Assembly (NCBI GenBank): GCA_934646815.1
Contig: CAKUEW010000001.1
Coordinates: 62,001 to 126,000, forward strand
Direction of reading: 5' to 3'
Source of the DNA: an uncultured Collinsella sp.
Lineage (GTDB): Bacteria; Actinomycetota; Coriobacteriia; Coriobacteriales; Coriobacteriaceae
DNA: 64,000 nt
Shown: positions 8,468 through 17,385 of the stretch, piece after piece
Numbering within the stretch: the first letter of the stretch is position 1
How the letters are laid out: every line of letters starts with the position of its first letter
The notes under the pieces: model-generated
What the model was told of the DNA's origin: nothing
Databases searched by the model: none
Seen by the model: the letters and a program-made list of their open reading frames with translations, nothing else
Made by a program: the position numbers and the translations under genes

Positions 8468-9965
8468 GATGTCCTCCAACCTGGTCGTTTCGTTCGCGCG
8501 CGGTGGCGCCGGCGGTAAAGCTCAGCCCCTTGACGAGCGCATTTTTGCCGTATTTGCCTTTTACGGCCAGCACGGCGCGGGCCAGCTCGCGTTCGCGCTC
8601 ATCGGTCTCGATATCGCTAAATAAATCGATGGTGGCAAACTCCTCGGGCATAAGGTTTCCAAAGCCCAGGTTAATGCGCTTGACGGGCCGTTTGGGGTCG
8701 ACGGTCTGCGCCCACAAGTCATCAAAGTAGCTCATGATCTTCTTAAACGAATTGGTCCGCTCTGGCAGCTTTCGCGATGCATTGGAATGGGCGAAGAGCG
8801 CGGCATAGCCACCGCGCGGCTTGCCGCCGTGCTCGCCGACGAAGATGCCGTCAATCGCCTGCGCCTCGCGAACCATGCGGCGACGCTCATCGTCGCGCTG
8901 AACGGGCTTGGGCGCACGGGGTGCAAGCTCGGGGCCGGCGGTTGCGGCGGGCTCGATGCTCGACGTGCTCGACCGCAGGTGTCCGCAGCCGTCTATATAC
9001 TGTGCCGTGCCGCTGGCGTCGAGCCGGCGGATGTCGGCTTGCTCGCTTGCATAGCCCACAAACAGCGAGATGCTGTCACAGACCACGTGTTTGTCGACCA
9101 GGCCCAGCACGGCGCCGTCGACCATCTCGCGTAAAACCGTATAGGCTTGTTCGTAGGCATAGCCTTTCGAGAGCACCTGTCCCGTGGTGGTCGAGGTCGC
9201 TTGGGGGCGATAGGCCTGAATATCGGCAATGGTTGTCGGCTCGCGCCCAAAGGCATGGTCGATGAGGTACTCGGCATTTACGCCAAGCTCGTCGTAGAGC
9301 AGATTCTCGTCGAGCGCGGCGACCCCCATCAGGTCATAGACGCCGTACTTTTCGAGACGCGCGGCCACGCCGGGGCCGATGCCCCAGATATCGGTAATGG
9401 GGCGATGCGGCCAGATCTCCTTGCGAAAGGTCTCGTCGTCGAGTATTCCGATACGGCTGGGCACGTGCTTGGCCGTGATGTCGAGTGCCACCTTTGCCTG
9501 GAACAGGTTGGGTCCGATGCCGACCGTGGCGGTGATGCCGGTGCGGCCTACAACCTCGTCACGCAGCATGCAGGCGAACCTTTTCGCATCGGTGTGGTAG
9601 AGGTCCAGATAAGGCGTGACATCGATAAAGCACTCGTCGATTGAATAGACGTGGATGTCCTGCGGACTGACGTATTCCAGGTAGATGCCGTAGATTTGCG
9701 CCGACACTTCCATGTAGTGCTGCATGCGCGGCACGGCCTTGATGTAGTCGATGCCGTCGGGTATCTCGAACAATCGGCAGCGGTTGTGGATGCCGAGGTC
9801 CTTCATCGCTTGCGTGATGGCGAGGCAGATGGTCGTGCGGCCACGCGACTCGTCGGCGACGACCAAATTGGTGGTGAGCGGATCGAGCCCGCGGTCGACA
9901 CACTCGACGCTGGCATAAAACGTCTTAAGGTCGATGCAGATGTATGTACGTCGATCGTGCTCCAT
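8460..9965 (-). CDS. Y-family DNA polymerase (UmuC/DinB-like, translesion synthesis)
   Basis: A 501-residue lesion-bypass polymerase. ATG at 9963-9965 has GAGGGAG upstream; an in-frame GTG seven codons earlier overlaps a LexA box and is disfavoured. Catalytic acidic residues are D12 in IDLKTFYASVE and D110/E111 in the YSIDE motif. The thumb HhH region (DIWGIGPGVAARLEKYG) and little-finger domain follow. A linker of about 50 residues near 330-380 is rich in Ala/Pro/Arg. Length exceeds DinB (about 350-420) and matches UmuC-like proteins that pair with YolD. Two LexA-type boxes sit in the promoter. Confidence 0.94.
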   Translation of the reverse strand: MEHDRRTYICIDLKTFYASVECVDRGLDPLTTNLVVADESRGRTTICLAITQAMKDLGIHNRCRLFEIPDGIDYIKAVPRMQHYMEVSAQIYGIYLEYVSPQDIHVYSIDECFIDVTPYLDLYHTDAKRFACMLRDEVVGRTGITATVGIGPNLFQAKVALDITAKHVPSRIGILDDETFRKEIWPHRPITDIWGIGPGVAARLEKYGVYDLMGVAALDENLLYDELGVNAEYLIDHAFGREPTTIADIQAYRPQATSTTTGQVLSKGYAYEQAYTVLREMVDGAVLGLVDKHVVCDSISLFVGYASEQADIRRLDASGTAQYIDGCGHLRSSTSSIEPAATAGPELAPRAPKPVQRDDERRRMVREAQAIDGIFVGEHGGKPRGGYAALFAHSNASRKLPERTNSFKKIMSYFDDLWAQTVDPKRPVKRINLGFGNLMPEEFATIDLFSDIETDERERELARAVLAVKGKYGKNALVKGLSFTAGATARERNDQVGGHRA

Positions 9966-9979
9966 CCGGGCTCCCTCAT

Positions 9980-10039
9980 CAAACACATGTTCCTATCGAA
10001 TACCTGTTCGATATTACTCGCTCGTCCGGACATCGTCAA
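9980..10039 (-). promoter_or_regulatory. SOS promoter with two LexA boxes upstream of the Y-family polymerase
   Basis: Reading the reverse strand, TTGACG (10034-10039) and TAATAT (10011-10016) are 17 bp apart. Just downstream, 9997-10010 reads CGAACAGGTATTCG and 9980-9993 reads GGAACATGTGTTTG. Both match the Gram-positive LexA consensus CGAACNNNNGTTCG with one or two changes. Their placement over the start of transcription fits repression. Confidence 0.8.
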
Positions 10040-10044
10040 AGCCG

Positions 10045-10116
10045 ACCAAAAAGGGACAGGTTTATTCTGGTCCATAAATCGTTTGACCTACCAAAATAAA
10101 CCTGTCCCTTTTTGGT
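10045..10116. repeat. Inverted repeat, family 1 (GGGACAGGTTTATT), copy 1
   Basis: Arms 10045-10066 and 10095-10116 are perfectly complementary over 22 bp, containing AAAAAGGGACAGGTTTATT. The same core recurs at 23197-23260 and 62914-62947. It may end transcripts on either strand because of its A/T tracts, but the recurrence points to a dispersed REP/MITE-like family. Confidence 0.85.
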
Positions 10117-10181
10117 AGGTTTACGGGGCGTTTACGGAGAGTCGGTAGCCTTGATGTATTGGATATGCTGAAGGGATATTG

Positions 10182-10805
10182 ATGGCCGTCGATATGGGTG
10201 ATCTTTCGCTTTTGGTTCTGCCCGCGCTGTGCCTTGCGGTCTTCGTCTGCCTGCTGGTTAAGGTGCTCAAGGGCGAGACTATGGTAATCGACAGATGGGG
10301 CTACTCGCTGTTTGTTGAGAAGCTTCGGTCGCCGGTGTTGACGGTTGCGATGAAGGCCATTTCGAATATGGCATCGCTGCCGTTTATCGTGGGTGTACTG
10401 GTCGCTGCGTTTATATGGGCGCCCTGCCGGACTCGGGTTATTTGCGCCGCCGTCAATGTCGGCGCCATCAGCGCCATCGATCAGCTTCTTAAGGTGCTGG
10501 TGCGTCGGTCCCGCCCCCAGGGATTTCGGCTTGTCGAGGCGCCGGGGCTGAGCTTTCCCTCGGGGCATTCGATGGCGGCCATGGCGTTTTACGGGTATGG
10601 TATATGGCTTGTGCAGAGTGGGGCCTGCGGCCTTTCGTTTTGTGTGATTATCGCTGCGGCGCTCGTCTGCGTCATTCTCGCTGTTGGCGTTAGCCGCATT
10701 TATCTGGGAGTGCATTACGCCTCTGATGTGCTGGGCGGTTTTTGCTTGGCGCTCGCCTGGCTTATCTTATTTGCGCGCTTGGCTAGTCCGTTTATCACGG
10801 CGTAG
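10182..10805 (+). CDS. PAP2-family membrane phosphatase
   Basis: A 207-residue integral membrane protein with about five to six hydrophobic segments. ATG at 10182 follows GAAGGGA (a TTG one codon earlier is less likely). The three phosphatase signatures are intact: KVLVRRSRP (104-112), PSGH (126-129) and SRIYLGVHYASD (171-182). Likely substrates are lipid pyrophosphates such as undecaprenyl pyrophosphate or phosphatidic/phosphatidylglycerol phosphate. It is monocistronic. Confidence 0.93.
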   Translation: MAVDMGDLSLLVLPALCLAVFVCLLVKVLKGETMVIDRWGYSLFVEKLRSPVLTVAMKAISNMASLPFIVGVLVAAFIWAPCRTRVICAAVNVGAISAIDQLLKVLVRRSRPQGFRLVEAPGLSFPSGHSMAAMAFYGYGIWLVQSGACGLSFCVIIAAALVCVILAVGVSRIYLGVHYASDVLGGFCLALAWLILFARLASPFITA

Positions 10806-10942
10806 CCATTCTCGTGTTCCGCCTGAATTGAATCGGGTTTTAACGCAGCCCTAAAGAGTGCGAAACAGCACGGAAAAGCTCCCTTCGTAGCATGAGCCTA
10901 ACGATCGGTACCACCTACATGCACGGAAGGGTTGTGGGGAAG

Positions 10943-11467
10943 ATGGTTAACTATGGATTTGGCATGCCGACACGTCTTGTCGCGGACGGCGATGTGGCGC
11001 GTTGGTGCGGGCGTTTGGTCGCTCATTACGGCGGCACCAAGGCGCTCGTTGTACTGGGCGGCGACAAGCATACGAGCGATGGGCTCGTTGCGGCGGCGCT
11101 TGGGTCGCTTGATCGGGCACTGCTGGAGCGCACGCTGTTCCGCTGTGGTTCGGTTGAGGGCGACGGAGGAGATGAGCTAGTCGACGAGGCCGTTGCCTTG
11201 GCCGCCGACGAGGGTGTCGACTTTGTGCTGGCGATCGGGGATGCCGATACGGCCGGCTTTGCTCGCGAGGTCGCCCGTCGCATGGCGGTGCTCGATTCTG
11301 GTGAGGACGGTTTTGTTCCCTATGGCTGCGTCGTCTCGGAGGGCAAGGTTCCTGCCGCCGTGGGTAGGGGCGAAGTGCCCGTCTTTGCCATTATCGCGCC
11401 TGAGCTTTTGGGCGGCATTGGCTCTCCCTTGCGTGAGTTGCTCGGCAGCGTGTGCGCCGCGGCGTAG
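10943..11467 (+). CDS. Orphan N-terminal domain of an iron-containing alcohol dehydrogenase
   Basis: About 174 residues from ATG 10943 (GTG 10934 is also possible; neither has an ideal ribosome site). It aligns by eye to residues about 5-105 of the full-length dehydrogenase at 22001: both share GRLVAHYGGTK, then LDRALL, and a VDF(V/I)LA(I/L)G strand. Here the nucleotide-binding GGGS is replaced by GDAD, and the whole metal-binding helical domain with its Asp/His ligands is absent, so dehydrogenase activity is unlikely. The rest of the protein diverges and ends cleanly in front of a good terminator, so it is probably expressed rather than debris. Confidence 0.7.
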   Translation: MVNYGFGMPTRLVADGDVARWCGRLVAHYGGTKALVVLGGDKHTSDGLVAAALGSLDRALLERTLFRCGSVEGDGGDELVDEAVALAADEGVDFVLAIGDADTAGFAREVARRMAVLDSGEDGFVPYGCVVSEGKVPAAVGRGEVPVFAIIAPELLGGIGSPLRELLGSVCAAA

Positions 11468-11479
11468 GGGTCAAACATG

Positions 11480-11524
11480 AAACGCCGGTCGTGCGGATAA
11501 GGTTCCGCGCGGCCGGCGTTTCTG
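11480..11524 (+). terminator. Rho-independent terminator after the truncated dehydrogenase gene
   Basis: AAACGCCGG and CCGGCGTTT form the outer stem of a hairpin at 11480-11521, followed by CTGTTGT. Confidence 0.75.
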
Positions 11525-11696
11525 TTGTATTACGAGCATATTGCCAGCGTGCGACCTATGTTGCGCAGGCGTAAACGCTCGGCGTCGCCCGTGTTTCAAA
11601 ACACTCCGTTAATAAAACGGGCGGTTTTGGCACGCATAATCCCCAACAACGAACGCGCACAAGCGCGCTCACCGCCACCGAAGAGGGGAGATAACC

Positions 11697-12047
11697 ATGA
11701 AGGAACTGGTACTCATCATCCGTCCGGAGATGCTCGAGAGCCTGAAGGCCATTCTTGACGAGGTGCATTGCGGCGGTATGACCGTTTCGTCCGTTATGGG
11801 CTGCGGTACGCAGAAGGGTGCGATGACCGATGGCGTCAACGAGATTCGCGGCTTTAAGATCAACATCAACCTGCTGCCTAAGATTCAGGCGAGCGTAGTC
11901 GTGCGCGACCAGGATGTCGAGACCATCATCTCGGCCGTTCGCGAGCGCATGGCAGACGGTCGCGTGGGCGACGGCAAGATCTTCATTCGCGATATTGCCG
12001 ACGCCGTGCGTATCCGTACCGGCGAGCGTGGCAACGCCGCCCTGTAG
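11697..12047 (+). CDS. PII-family signal protein with atypical T-loop
   Basis: A 116-residue member of the PII nitrogen regulators. Start ATG 11697 follows AGAGGGGAG. Recognisable parts are MKELVLIIRPEMLESLK, the QKG turn, the B-loop GDGKIFI and the C-loop RIRTGERG, so ATP/ADP and effector binding are plausible. The T-loop is about four residues longer than in GlnB and lacks the uridylylated tyrosine (EIRG instead of ELYRG). It is directly upstream of potA (28 bp) rather than next to an ammonium transporter. Confidence 0.88.
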   Translation: MKELVLIIRPEMLESLKAILDEVHCGGMTVSSVMGCGTQKGAMTDGVNEIRGFKININLLPKIQASVVVRDQDVETIISAVRERMADGRVGDGKIFIRDIADAVRIRTGERGNAAL

Positions 12048-12075
12048 GTAAACGGATCGAGAGAAGGCGATTGCC

Positions 12076-13188
12076 ATGCCTGGTACCAAACCGCTCGTCC
12101 AGATTAAGAACATTAACAAGTTCTATGGCGAGAACCATGTGGTCAAGGACCTGTCCATCGATGTGCAGGAAGGCGAGTTCCTGACAATTCTTGGTTCATC
12201 CGGCTCGGGCAAGTCGACGACCCTGCGTATGGTTGCCGGCTTTGAACAGCCCACCACGGGCGAGATCCTGCTCGCCGGCACCAACGTTGCCGACAAGGAG
12301 CCGTTTGAGCGTGACGTCAACACCGTGTTCCAGAGCTACGCGTTGTTCCCGCACATGACGATCTTCGACAACGTGGCCTATGGCCTCAAGATGAAGAAGG
12401 TCCCCAAAGACGAGATCCGCGAGCGCGTGATGGAGATGCTCGATCTGGTGCAGCTCGGCGGCTTTGAGGGCCGCAAGCCCGATCAACTGTCCGGCGGCCA
12501 AAAGCAGCGCGTCGCCATCGCACGCGCCTTGGTCAACCGTCCCAAGATCTTGCTGCTCGATGAGCCGCTGGGTGCGCTCGATCTCAAGCTGCGCAAGCAG
12601 ATGCAGCTCGAGCTCAAGCGCCTCCAGCGTAAGCTCAACATCACGTTCCTCTACGTGACGCACGACCAAGAAGAAGCGCTCACCATGAGCGACCGCATCG
12701 CGATTATGCACGACGGCGTCCTGGAGCAGATCGGTACCCCCAAGGAGATCTATGAGGCGCCGGCAAGTAAGTTCGTGGCCACGTTTATCGGTGAAACCAA
12801 CCTGTTTGAGGGCATGGTCTCGGCCGACACGCCTGACGGGCTCGAGATTTCGCTCGAATCCGGCACGATTCGCTCCGATGCCAAGGGCTTTCACTTTGGC
12901 GAGCTCGTGGCCGTGTCGGTGCGTCCGGAGCGCATGCAGTTTGCGCTCGAGCCGCGTGACGGCTTTTCGCTGGTTGGTACCGTGCGCGAGCAGGTGTACG
13001 TGGGTTCCATGATCAAGGCGATCGTGGTTCTGCCCGATGGCCAAGAAGTGCGCCTGGAGCGTCTTGCAGGTGACGAACTGCCCGAGAACGGCCCCGTCTA
13101 CCTGTACTGGGATCCGGCGGATGCCCGCACCATCAAGACGCTCGACCAGGTCTTTTTCTCGGCACTCGAGAATGCCGAGATGCGTTAG
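12076..13188 (+). CDS. potA: Spermidine/putrescine ABC transporter ATPase
   Basis: A 370-residue ATPase energising polyamine import. Walker A GSSGSGKST at 40-48, LSGGQKQR signature, Walker B ILLLDEPLGALD, and a C-terminal TOBE domain from about 240 (FIGETNLFEG). Start ATG 12076 follows GAGAAGG. First of potABCD, with gaps of 3-12 bp between genes indicating one transcript. A PII gene lies immediately upstream. Confidence 0.95.
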   Translation: MPGTKPLVQIKNINKFYGENHVVKDLSIDVQEGEFLTILGSSGSGKSTTLRMVAGFEQPTTGEILLAGTNVADKEPFERDVNTVFQSYALFPHMTIFDNVAYGLKMKKVPKDEIRERVMEMLDLVQLGGFEGRKPDQLSGGQKQRVAIARALVNRPKILLLDEPLGALDLKLRKQMQLELKRLQRKLNITFLYVTHDQEEALTMSDRIAIMHDGVLEQIGTPKEIYEAPASKFVATFIGETNLFEGMVSADTPDGLEISLESGTIRSDAKGFHFGELVAVSVRPERMQFALEPRDGFSLVGTVREQVYVGSMIKAIVVLPDGQEVRLERLAGDELPENGPVYLYWDPADARTIKTLDQVFFSALENAEMR

Positions 13189-13200
13189 GGGGCGACTGTT

Positions 13201-14136
13201 ATGTCCGATACCGCAACCGTGGCGGCGACCGTTGCCGCCACCGAGCACGAGGTCGAGGCCGCCCGCATCGAGCGCCATCGCCGCTTTCGCTCTAACACAC
13301 TGCCGGCGTTGGTTACCGTGGGCCCCGTCACCCTGTGGCTCATCGCGTTTATCGCGGTGCCGCTGCTCTACATCCTCATCATGGGTTTTTGCTCCACCGA
13401 CCAGTACTACAACGTGGTTTACAGCTTTACGCTCGATAACTTCCAGGCGATGCTGGACCCCGAGTACCTCAAGATTTACGGGCAGTCTATCTTGATCGCG
13501 GCTATCTCCACCGCTATCTGCCTGGTGCTGGCCTATCCGTTTAGCTATCTGATCAGCCGTACGTTTAAGTCAAAAAAGACGCTGCTGTACATGATGATCA
13601 TCATCCCGTTTTGGACGAACTCGTTGGTGCGTATCTACGGCTGGCGTACGTTCCTTTCGGCGACCGGTCAGCTCAACACCTTTTTGATGGCCATCGGCCT
13701 GACGAGCGAGCCCATTCAGTTTTTGTATAACCAGGCCTGCACGGTCTTCGGTATGGCGTACGACATGTTTCCGTTTATGGTGCTGCCGCTCTACGCTGCG
13801 ATCGAAAAGCTGGACGAGTCGCAGATCGAGGCGAGCTTTGATCTGGGCGCCAATATGCTGACCACGATCTTTAAGGTCGTGATTCCGCAGACCATGAGCG
13901 GCATCTTCTCGGGCTGCATCATGGTGTTCATCCCCAGCCTGGGCGCGTTCTATATCGCGGACATCCTGGGCGGCGGCAATGCCGACGTTATCGGCAACCT
14001 GATCCAGCGCCAGTTCCAGAGCGCCAACGACTGGCCCCTGGGAGCCGCGCTCTCGATCCTGCTTATCGTAATCACGCTGCTGCTGGTGAAGATCTATCAG
14101 AAGGCCGGCGGCGATATGGAAAGTCTGGGGGTGTAG
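13201..14136 (+). CDS. potB: Spermidine/putrescine ABC transporter permease PotB
   Basis: A 311-residue membrane permease with six predicted helices; the first follows a polar N-terminus of about 40 residues. The binding-protein-dependent transport signature is present (ASFDLGANMLTTIFKVVIPQ, the EAA-type loop). The gene begins 12 bp after potA and ends 3 bp before potC. Confidence 0.94.
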   Translation: MSDTATVAATVAATEHEVEAARIERHRRFRSNTLPALVTVGPVTLWLIAFIAVPLLYILIMGFCSTDQYYNVVYSFTLDNFQAMLDPEYLKIYGQSILIAAISTAICLVLAYPFSYLISRTFKSKKTLLYMMIIIPFWTNSLVRIYGWRTFLSATGQLNTFLMAIGLTSEPIQFLYNQACTVFGMAYDMFPFMVLPLYAAIEKLDESQIEASFDLGANMLTTIFKVVIPQTMSGIFSGCIMVFIPSLGAFYIADILGGGNADVIGNLIQRQFQSANDWPLGAALSILLIVITLLLVKIYQKAGGDMESLGV

Positions 14137-14139
14137 GCC

Positions 14140-14985
14140 ATGGCAATCAAGCGTCAAACCAAGCAGAAACTCAGCCGCGGGACCGGTATTGTCTTTTGCG
14201 CCCTGATCTACGCGATTCTGTTTCTGCCCATCGTGATCGTCGTTGCCAACTCGTTTAACGGCAACACCGAGAAGCCCTATCTGAGCTGGGGCGGCTTTAG
14301 CCTTCGCTGGTACGTGCATCTGTTCCAGAATGGCCCACTGCTGGCGAGTTTTGGCAACACCATGGTGCTCGCCATCACCACGACGGTGCTGGCGACTGCG
14401 CTGGGCACCTTGGGTGCCGTGGGCTTGTATCGTTACAAGTTTCCCGGGCGCAACCTCATCGATAGCCTTTTGTACATCCCGGTCGTCATCCCCGAGATTG
14501 TCATGGGTATCTCGCTGCTGCTTGTTTACGTAAAGGTTGGCGTTCCTCGAGGCATGGTGGGCCTGATCATCGCACACGTTACGTTTTGCGTGAGCTTCGT
14601 GATCTTTAATGTCCGTGCGCGCCTGGACGGTTACGACCCGTCGCTCGAGGAAGCGTCGATGGACCTGGGCGCCAATCGTCTGGTCACATTCTTTAAGGTG
14701 ACCCTGCCCATGCTGGCGCCAGGTATCGCCGGCGGTGCGCTGCTCTCCTTTACGCTTTCGATCGATGACGTCGTGGTGTCCTACTTTGTCTACGGCCAGG
14801 ACCTGACCTTCCCGCTCAAGGTGATGCAGTCCATTAAGGGTGGCGTAGTGCCCGACGTCAACGCGCTGTCCACCCTCATTTTGCTGGGAACGGTACTTGT
14901 TGTCGTGATTACCCAAAGCGGCGTTATCGACAAGTGGCGCGAGCGCCGCGCCGCGGCCAAGCTGAGTCAAGAGAGGGGGCGCTAG
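14140..14985 (+). CDS. potC: Spermidine/putrescine ABC transporter permease PotC
   Basis: A 281-residue permease partner of PotB, with six helices and the EAA loop (EEASMDLGANRLVTFFKVTL). It has the conserved SIDDVVVSYF segment typical of PotC. Start ATG is 3 bp after the potB stop. Confidence 0.94.
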   Translation: MAIKRQTKQKLSRGTGIVFCALIYAILFLPIVIVVANSFNGNTEKPYLSWGGFSLRWYVHLFQNGPLLASFGNTMVLAITTTVLATALGTLGAVGLYRYKFPGRNLIDSLLYIPVVIPEIVMGISLLLVYVKVGVPRGMVGLIIAHVTFCVSFVIFNVRARLDGYDPSLEEASMDLGANRLVTFFKVTLPMLAPGIAGGALLSFTLSIDDVVVSYFVYGQDLTFPLKVMQSIKGGVVPDVNALSTLILLGTVLVVVITQSGVIDKWRERRAAAKLSQERGR

Positions 14986-14988
14986 GCC

Positions 14989-16095
14989 ATGAGCGACTTT
15001 GATGTGATGGAGGTCTTCCATAAGCAGCGGATCTCGCGTCGTCAGTTTTTGCGCGGGGCGCTGGGCTTGGCTGCCGCCGGGCTTACGGCCGGCGCCGCAG
15101 GCGGTCTTACGGGGTGCGGTAAGTCCGATAGCCCCAATGAGCTCAACATCTTCATTTGGACCGAGTATGTGCCCGATTCGGTGCTCGAGGGTTTTGAGAA
15201 AGAGACGGGCATTCACATCAACCAGTATCTGTACTCGTCCAACGAGGATATGCTGGCCAAGGTGAGGACCGAAAACGAGGGCACCTACGATATCCTGCAG
15301 CCCACGGACTACATGGTCAAAAGCCTGATTGCGCAGGACTTGCTGGAGCCGCTCGATCATTCAGCGCTCACCAATAAGGGCAATATCGGTTCGCAGTACA
15401 TGGACCAGGACTTCGATCCCGGCAATAAGTATTCCATCCCGTTTATGGGCAGCGCCACCGCCATCGCCTACAACGAGGATGAGGTCGATAAACCCGAGAG
15501 CTTTACCGATATGCTCGACGAGAAGTTCCGCAGCAATATCGTGACGCTGAACGACTTTCGTGAGGTGCTGGCCGTCGCCGGCATGACGGTGGGGCTTACC
15601 GGCAACGAGGAAGACGACGAGAGCATCGCTAAGATCGCCGAGCAGGCCGCGAAGTTCAAACCGAACTTTAAACTGTACGACTCCGATAGCCCCCGCAACG
15701 CGCTGGTGTCGGGCGACTGCATCGCCGGCATTATCTGGACGGCAGAAATCGCCCTGGCGCAGCGCGACAACCCGGCGATTCAGGTGGCGTTTCCCAGCGA
15801 GGGCTGCGGCATCGGCACCGACAACTGGTGTGTTCCTAAGGGCGCCAAGCATTACGACAACGCGCTGCAGTTTATCAACTACATGCTGCGCCCCGAGGTG
15901 GCCAAAGTGGTCTCGGAGGACTACCCCTACGTGCAGCCCAATACCGAGGCTATCAAGCTGCTCGACAAGGATTTCCAAAACAACCCGGTCGAGAACGTGC
16001 CGTCGGACGTGTTTGAGCACGGTCGCCGCACCGAGGCGCTGCCGCCCAAGGTGCTGCGCAAATACGACAAGATCTGGACGAATCTGAAGGGGTAG
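14989..16095 (+). CDS. potD: Spermidine/putrescine-binding protein PotD (Tat lipoprotein)
   Basis: A 368-residue polyamine receptor. The N-terminus has a twin-arginine motif (R17-R18 in SRRQFLRG) followed by a hydrophobic run and lipobox ending at C43 (GLTGC), so it is likely exported folded and lipidated. The mature part shows the PotD pattern LNIFIWTEYVPDSVL, PTDYMVKSLI and IPFMGSATAIAYN. The ornithine-cyclodeaminase-like gene follows after 6 bp. Confidence 0.94.
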   Translation: MSDFDVMEVFHKQRISRRQFLRGALGLAAAGLTAGAAGGLTGCGKSDSPNELNIFIWTEYVPDSVLEGFEKETGIHINQYLYSSNEDMLAKVRTENEGTYDILQPTDYMVKSLIAQDLLEPLDHSALTNKGNIGSQYMDQDFDPGNKYSIPFMGSATAIAYNEDEVDKPESFTDMLDEKFRSNIVTLNDFREVLAVAGMTVGLTGNEEDDESIAKIAEQAAKFKPNFKLYDSDSPRNALVSGDCIAGIIWTAEIALAQRDNPAIQVAFPSEGCGIGTDNWCVPKGAKHYDNALQFINYMLRPEVAKVVSEDYPYVQPNTEAIKLLDKDFQNNPVENVPSDVFEHGRRTEALPPKVLRKYDKIWTNLKG

Positions 16096-16101
16096 ATCTG
16101 T

Positions 16102-17235
16102 ATGAGTAACTCGACCGAAGTCAATTTTAGGTTTCTTTCGGAGCCCGACATCATCAAGGCGGGTGCGACTGATATGGCGCACTGCATCGATGTGATGGAG
16201 GATCAGTTTAAGCTGCTGAGCCTGGGCGACTACCGCATGAGCGGCAAGAATAAGAACAGCCACGGCGCGTTTCTGGACTTTCCCGAGTCCTCGCCATTTC
16301 CCAACATGCCCGTGGCCGGGCCCGATCGCCGCTTTATGGCCATGTGCTCCTACTTGGGTGGCAGCTACAACATGTGCGGTCTTAAGTGGTACGGCTCCAA
16401 TGTGAACAACCGCGAGAAGGGCCTGCCGCGCTCGATTCTGACGCTCATGCTCAACGACCCCGACACGGGCGCGCCGCTGGCCCTGATGAGTGCGAATCTC
16501 ATCAGCAGTTACCGTACCGCTGCCGTGCCCGCCGTGGGTGTGCGCTATCTGGCACGCAAGGATGTGCGCACGGTGGGCATTATCGGTCCGGGCGTGATGA
16601 ACAAGACCACGCTGCGCTCGTTTTTGATGGAGCGCCCCGATATCGAGACGGTCAAGGTTAAGGGCCGCGGTCGCCGCTCGCTGGAGTCCTATGTGGACTA
16701 CGTACACCAGAACTTCCCGAGCATTAAGAACGTGGTGATTGTCGACACCGAGGAAGAGGCCATTCGCGATAGCGACCTGGTGAGCGTTGCCACCAACGAG
16801 AATGGCGGTATCGAGACGTATCCGCGCGTCAAGCGCGAGTGGGTCAAGCCCGGTGCGCTCATTTGCGCCCCGAGCGACCTGTATGCCGACCGCGAGCCGT
16901 TTATCGAGGGCGAGTGGAAGTGCGTGACCGACCTCTATCCCATGTACGAGGACTGGCGCGACGAGATCGGCCGCTTTGACGTGTGCGGCACGCTCGGCAA
17001 CGAGTGGGTCGATATGGTCGACTACGGCATGCTGCCGCGTGAGCGCGTGGTGGATCTGGGCGACATCGTGCGTGGCGTCGATCCCGGTCGCACGAGCGAG
17101 GACGACATCTACTTCTTTAGCATCGGCGGCATCAACACCGAGGACGTGAGTTGGGGCACCACGATCTACCGCAAGGCAGTCGAGATGGGCCTGGGCCAGG
17201 AGCTCAAGCTTTGGGATACGCCCGCGCTGGCGTAA
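16102..17235 (+). CDS. Ornithine cyclodeaminase/mu-crystallin family protein (tyramine oxidase subunit B-like)
   Basis: A 377-residue NAD(P)-binding protein. The N-terminal half matches the cyclodeaminase dimerisation fold (MCGLKWYGSN, PLALMSANLISSYRTAA) and the centre the Rossmann turn GIIGPGVMN. Proteins of this subgroup are annotated in databases as tyramine oxidase subunit B; that name is from memory and not proven here. It is fifth in the potABCD transcription unit, which suggests it acts on the imported amine or its product. Confidence 0.82.
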   Translation: MSNSTEVNFRFLSEPDIIKAGATDMAHCIDVMEDQFKLLSLGDYRMSGKNKNSHGAFLDFPESSPFPNMPVAGPDRRFMAMCSYLGGSYNMCGLKWYGSNVNNREKGLPRSILTLMLNDPDTGAPLALMSANLISSYRTAAVPAVGVRYLARKDVRTVGIIGPGVMNKTTLRSFLMERPDIETVKVKGRGRRSLESYVDYVHQNFPSIKNVVIVDTEEEAIRDSDLVSVATNENGGIETYPRVKREWVKPGALICAPSDLYADREPFIEGEWKCVTDLYPMYEDWRDEIGRFDVCGTLGNEWVDMVDYGMLPRERVVDLGDIVRGVDPGRTSEDDIYFFSIGGINTEDVSWGTTIYRKAVEMGLGQELKLWDTPALA

Positions 17236-17265
17236 GTTGCATTGAATTTAGGACACTCATGGAGG

Positions 17266-17312
17266 ACGCCGCCAGACGATTTGGAAATCAAAATCGTCTG
17301 GCGGCGTTCCGT
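17266..17312 (+). terminator. Rho-independent terminator of the pot operon
   Basis: Perfect 17-bp stem (17266-17282 with 17291-17307), 8-nt loop, followed by TCCGTTC. No long U-run, but the stem is very stable. Confidence 0.75.
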
Positions 17313-17385
17313 TCAGTTGAAGCTGCACAGCGGCAACAGGGGACAGCAAGGACGACGATCCCGACTCGTTAATAGGAACATATGT

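Noticed and set aside
13570-15360. Long open frame antisense to potB/potC/potD
   Set aside because: It mirrors the third-position G/C bias of the pot genes, has an Arg/His/Gln-rich composition and no ribosome site; the sense strand has clear families.
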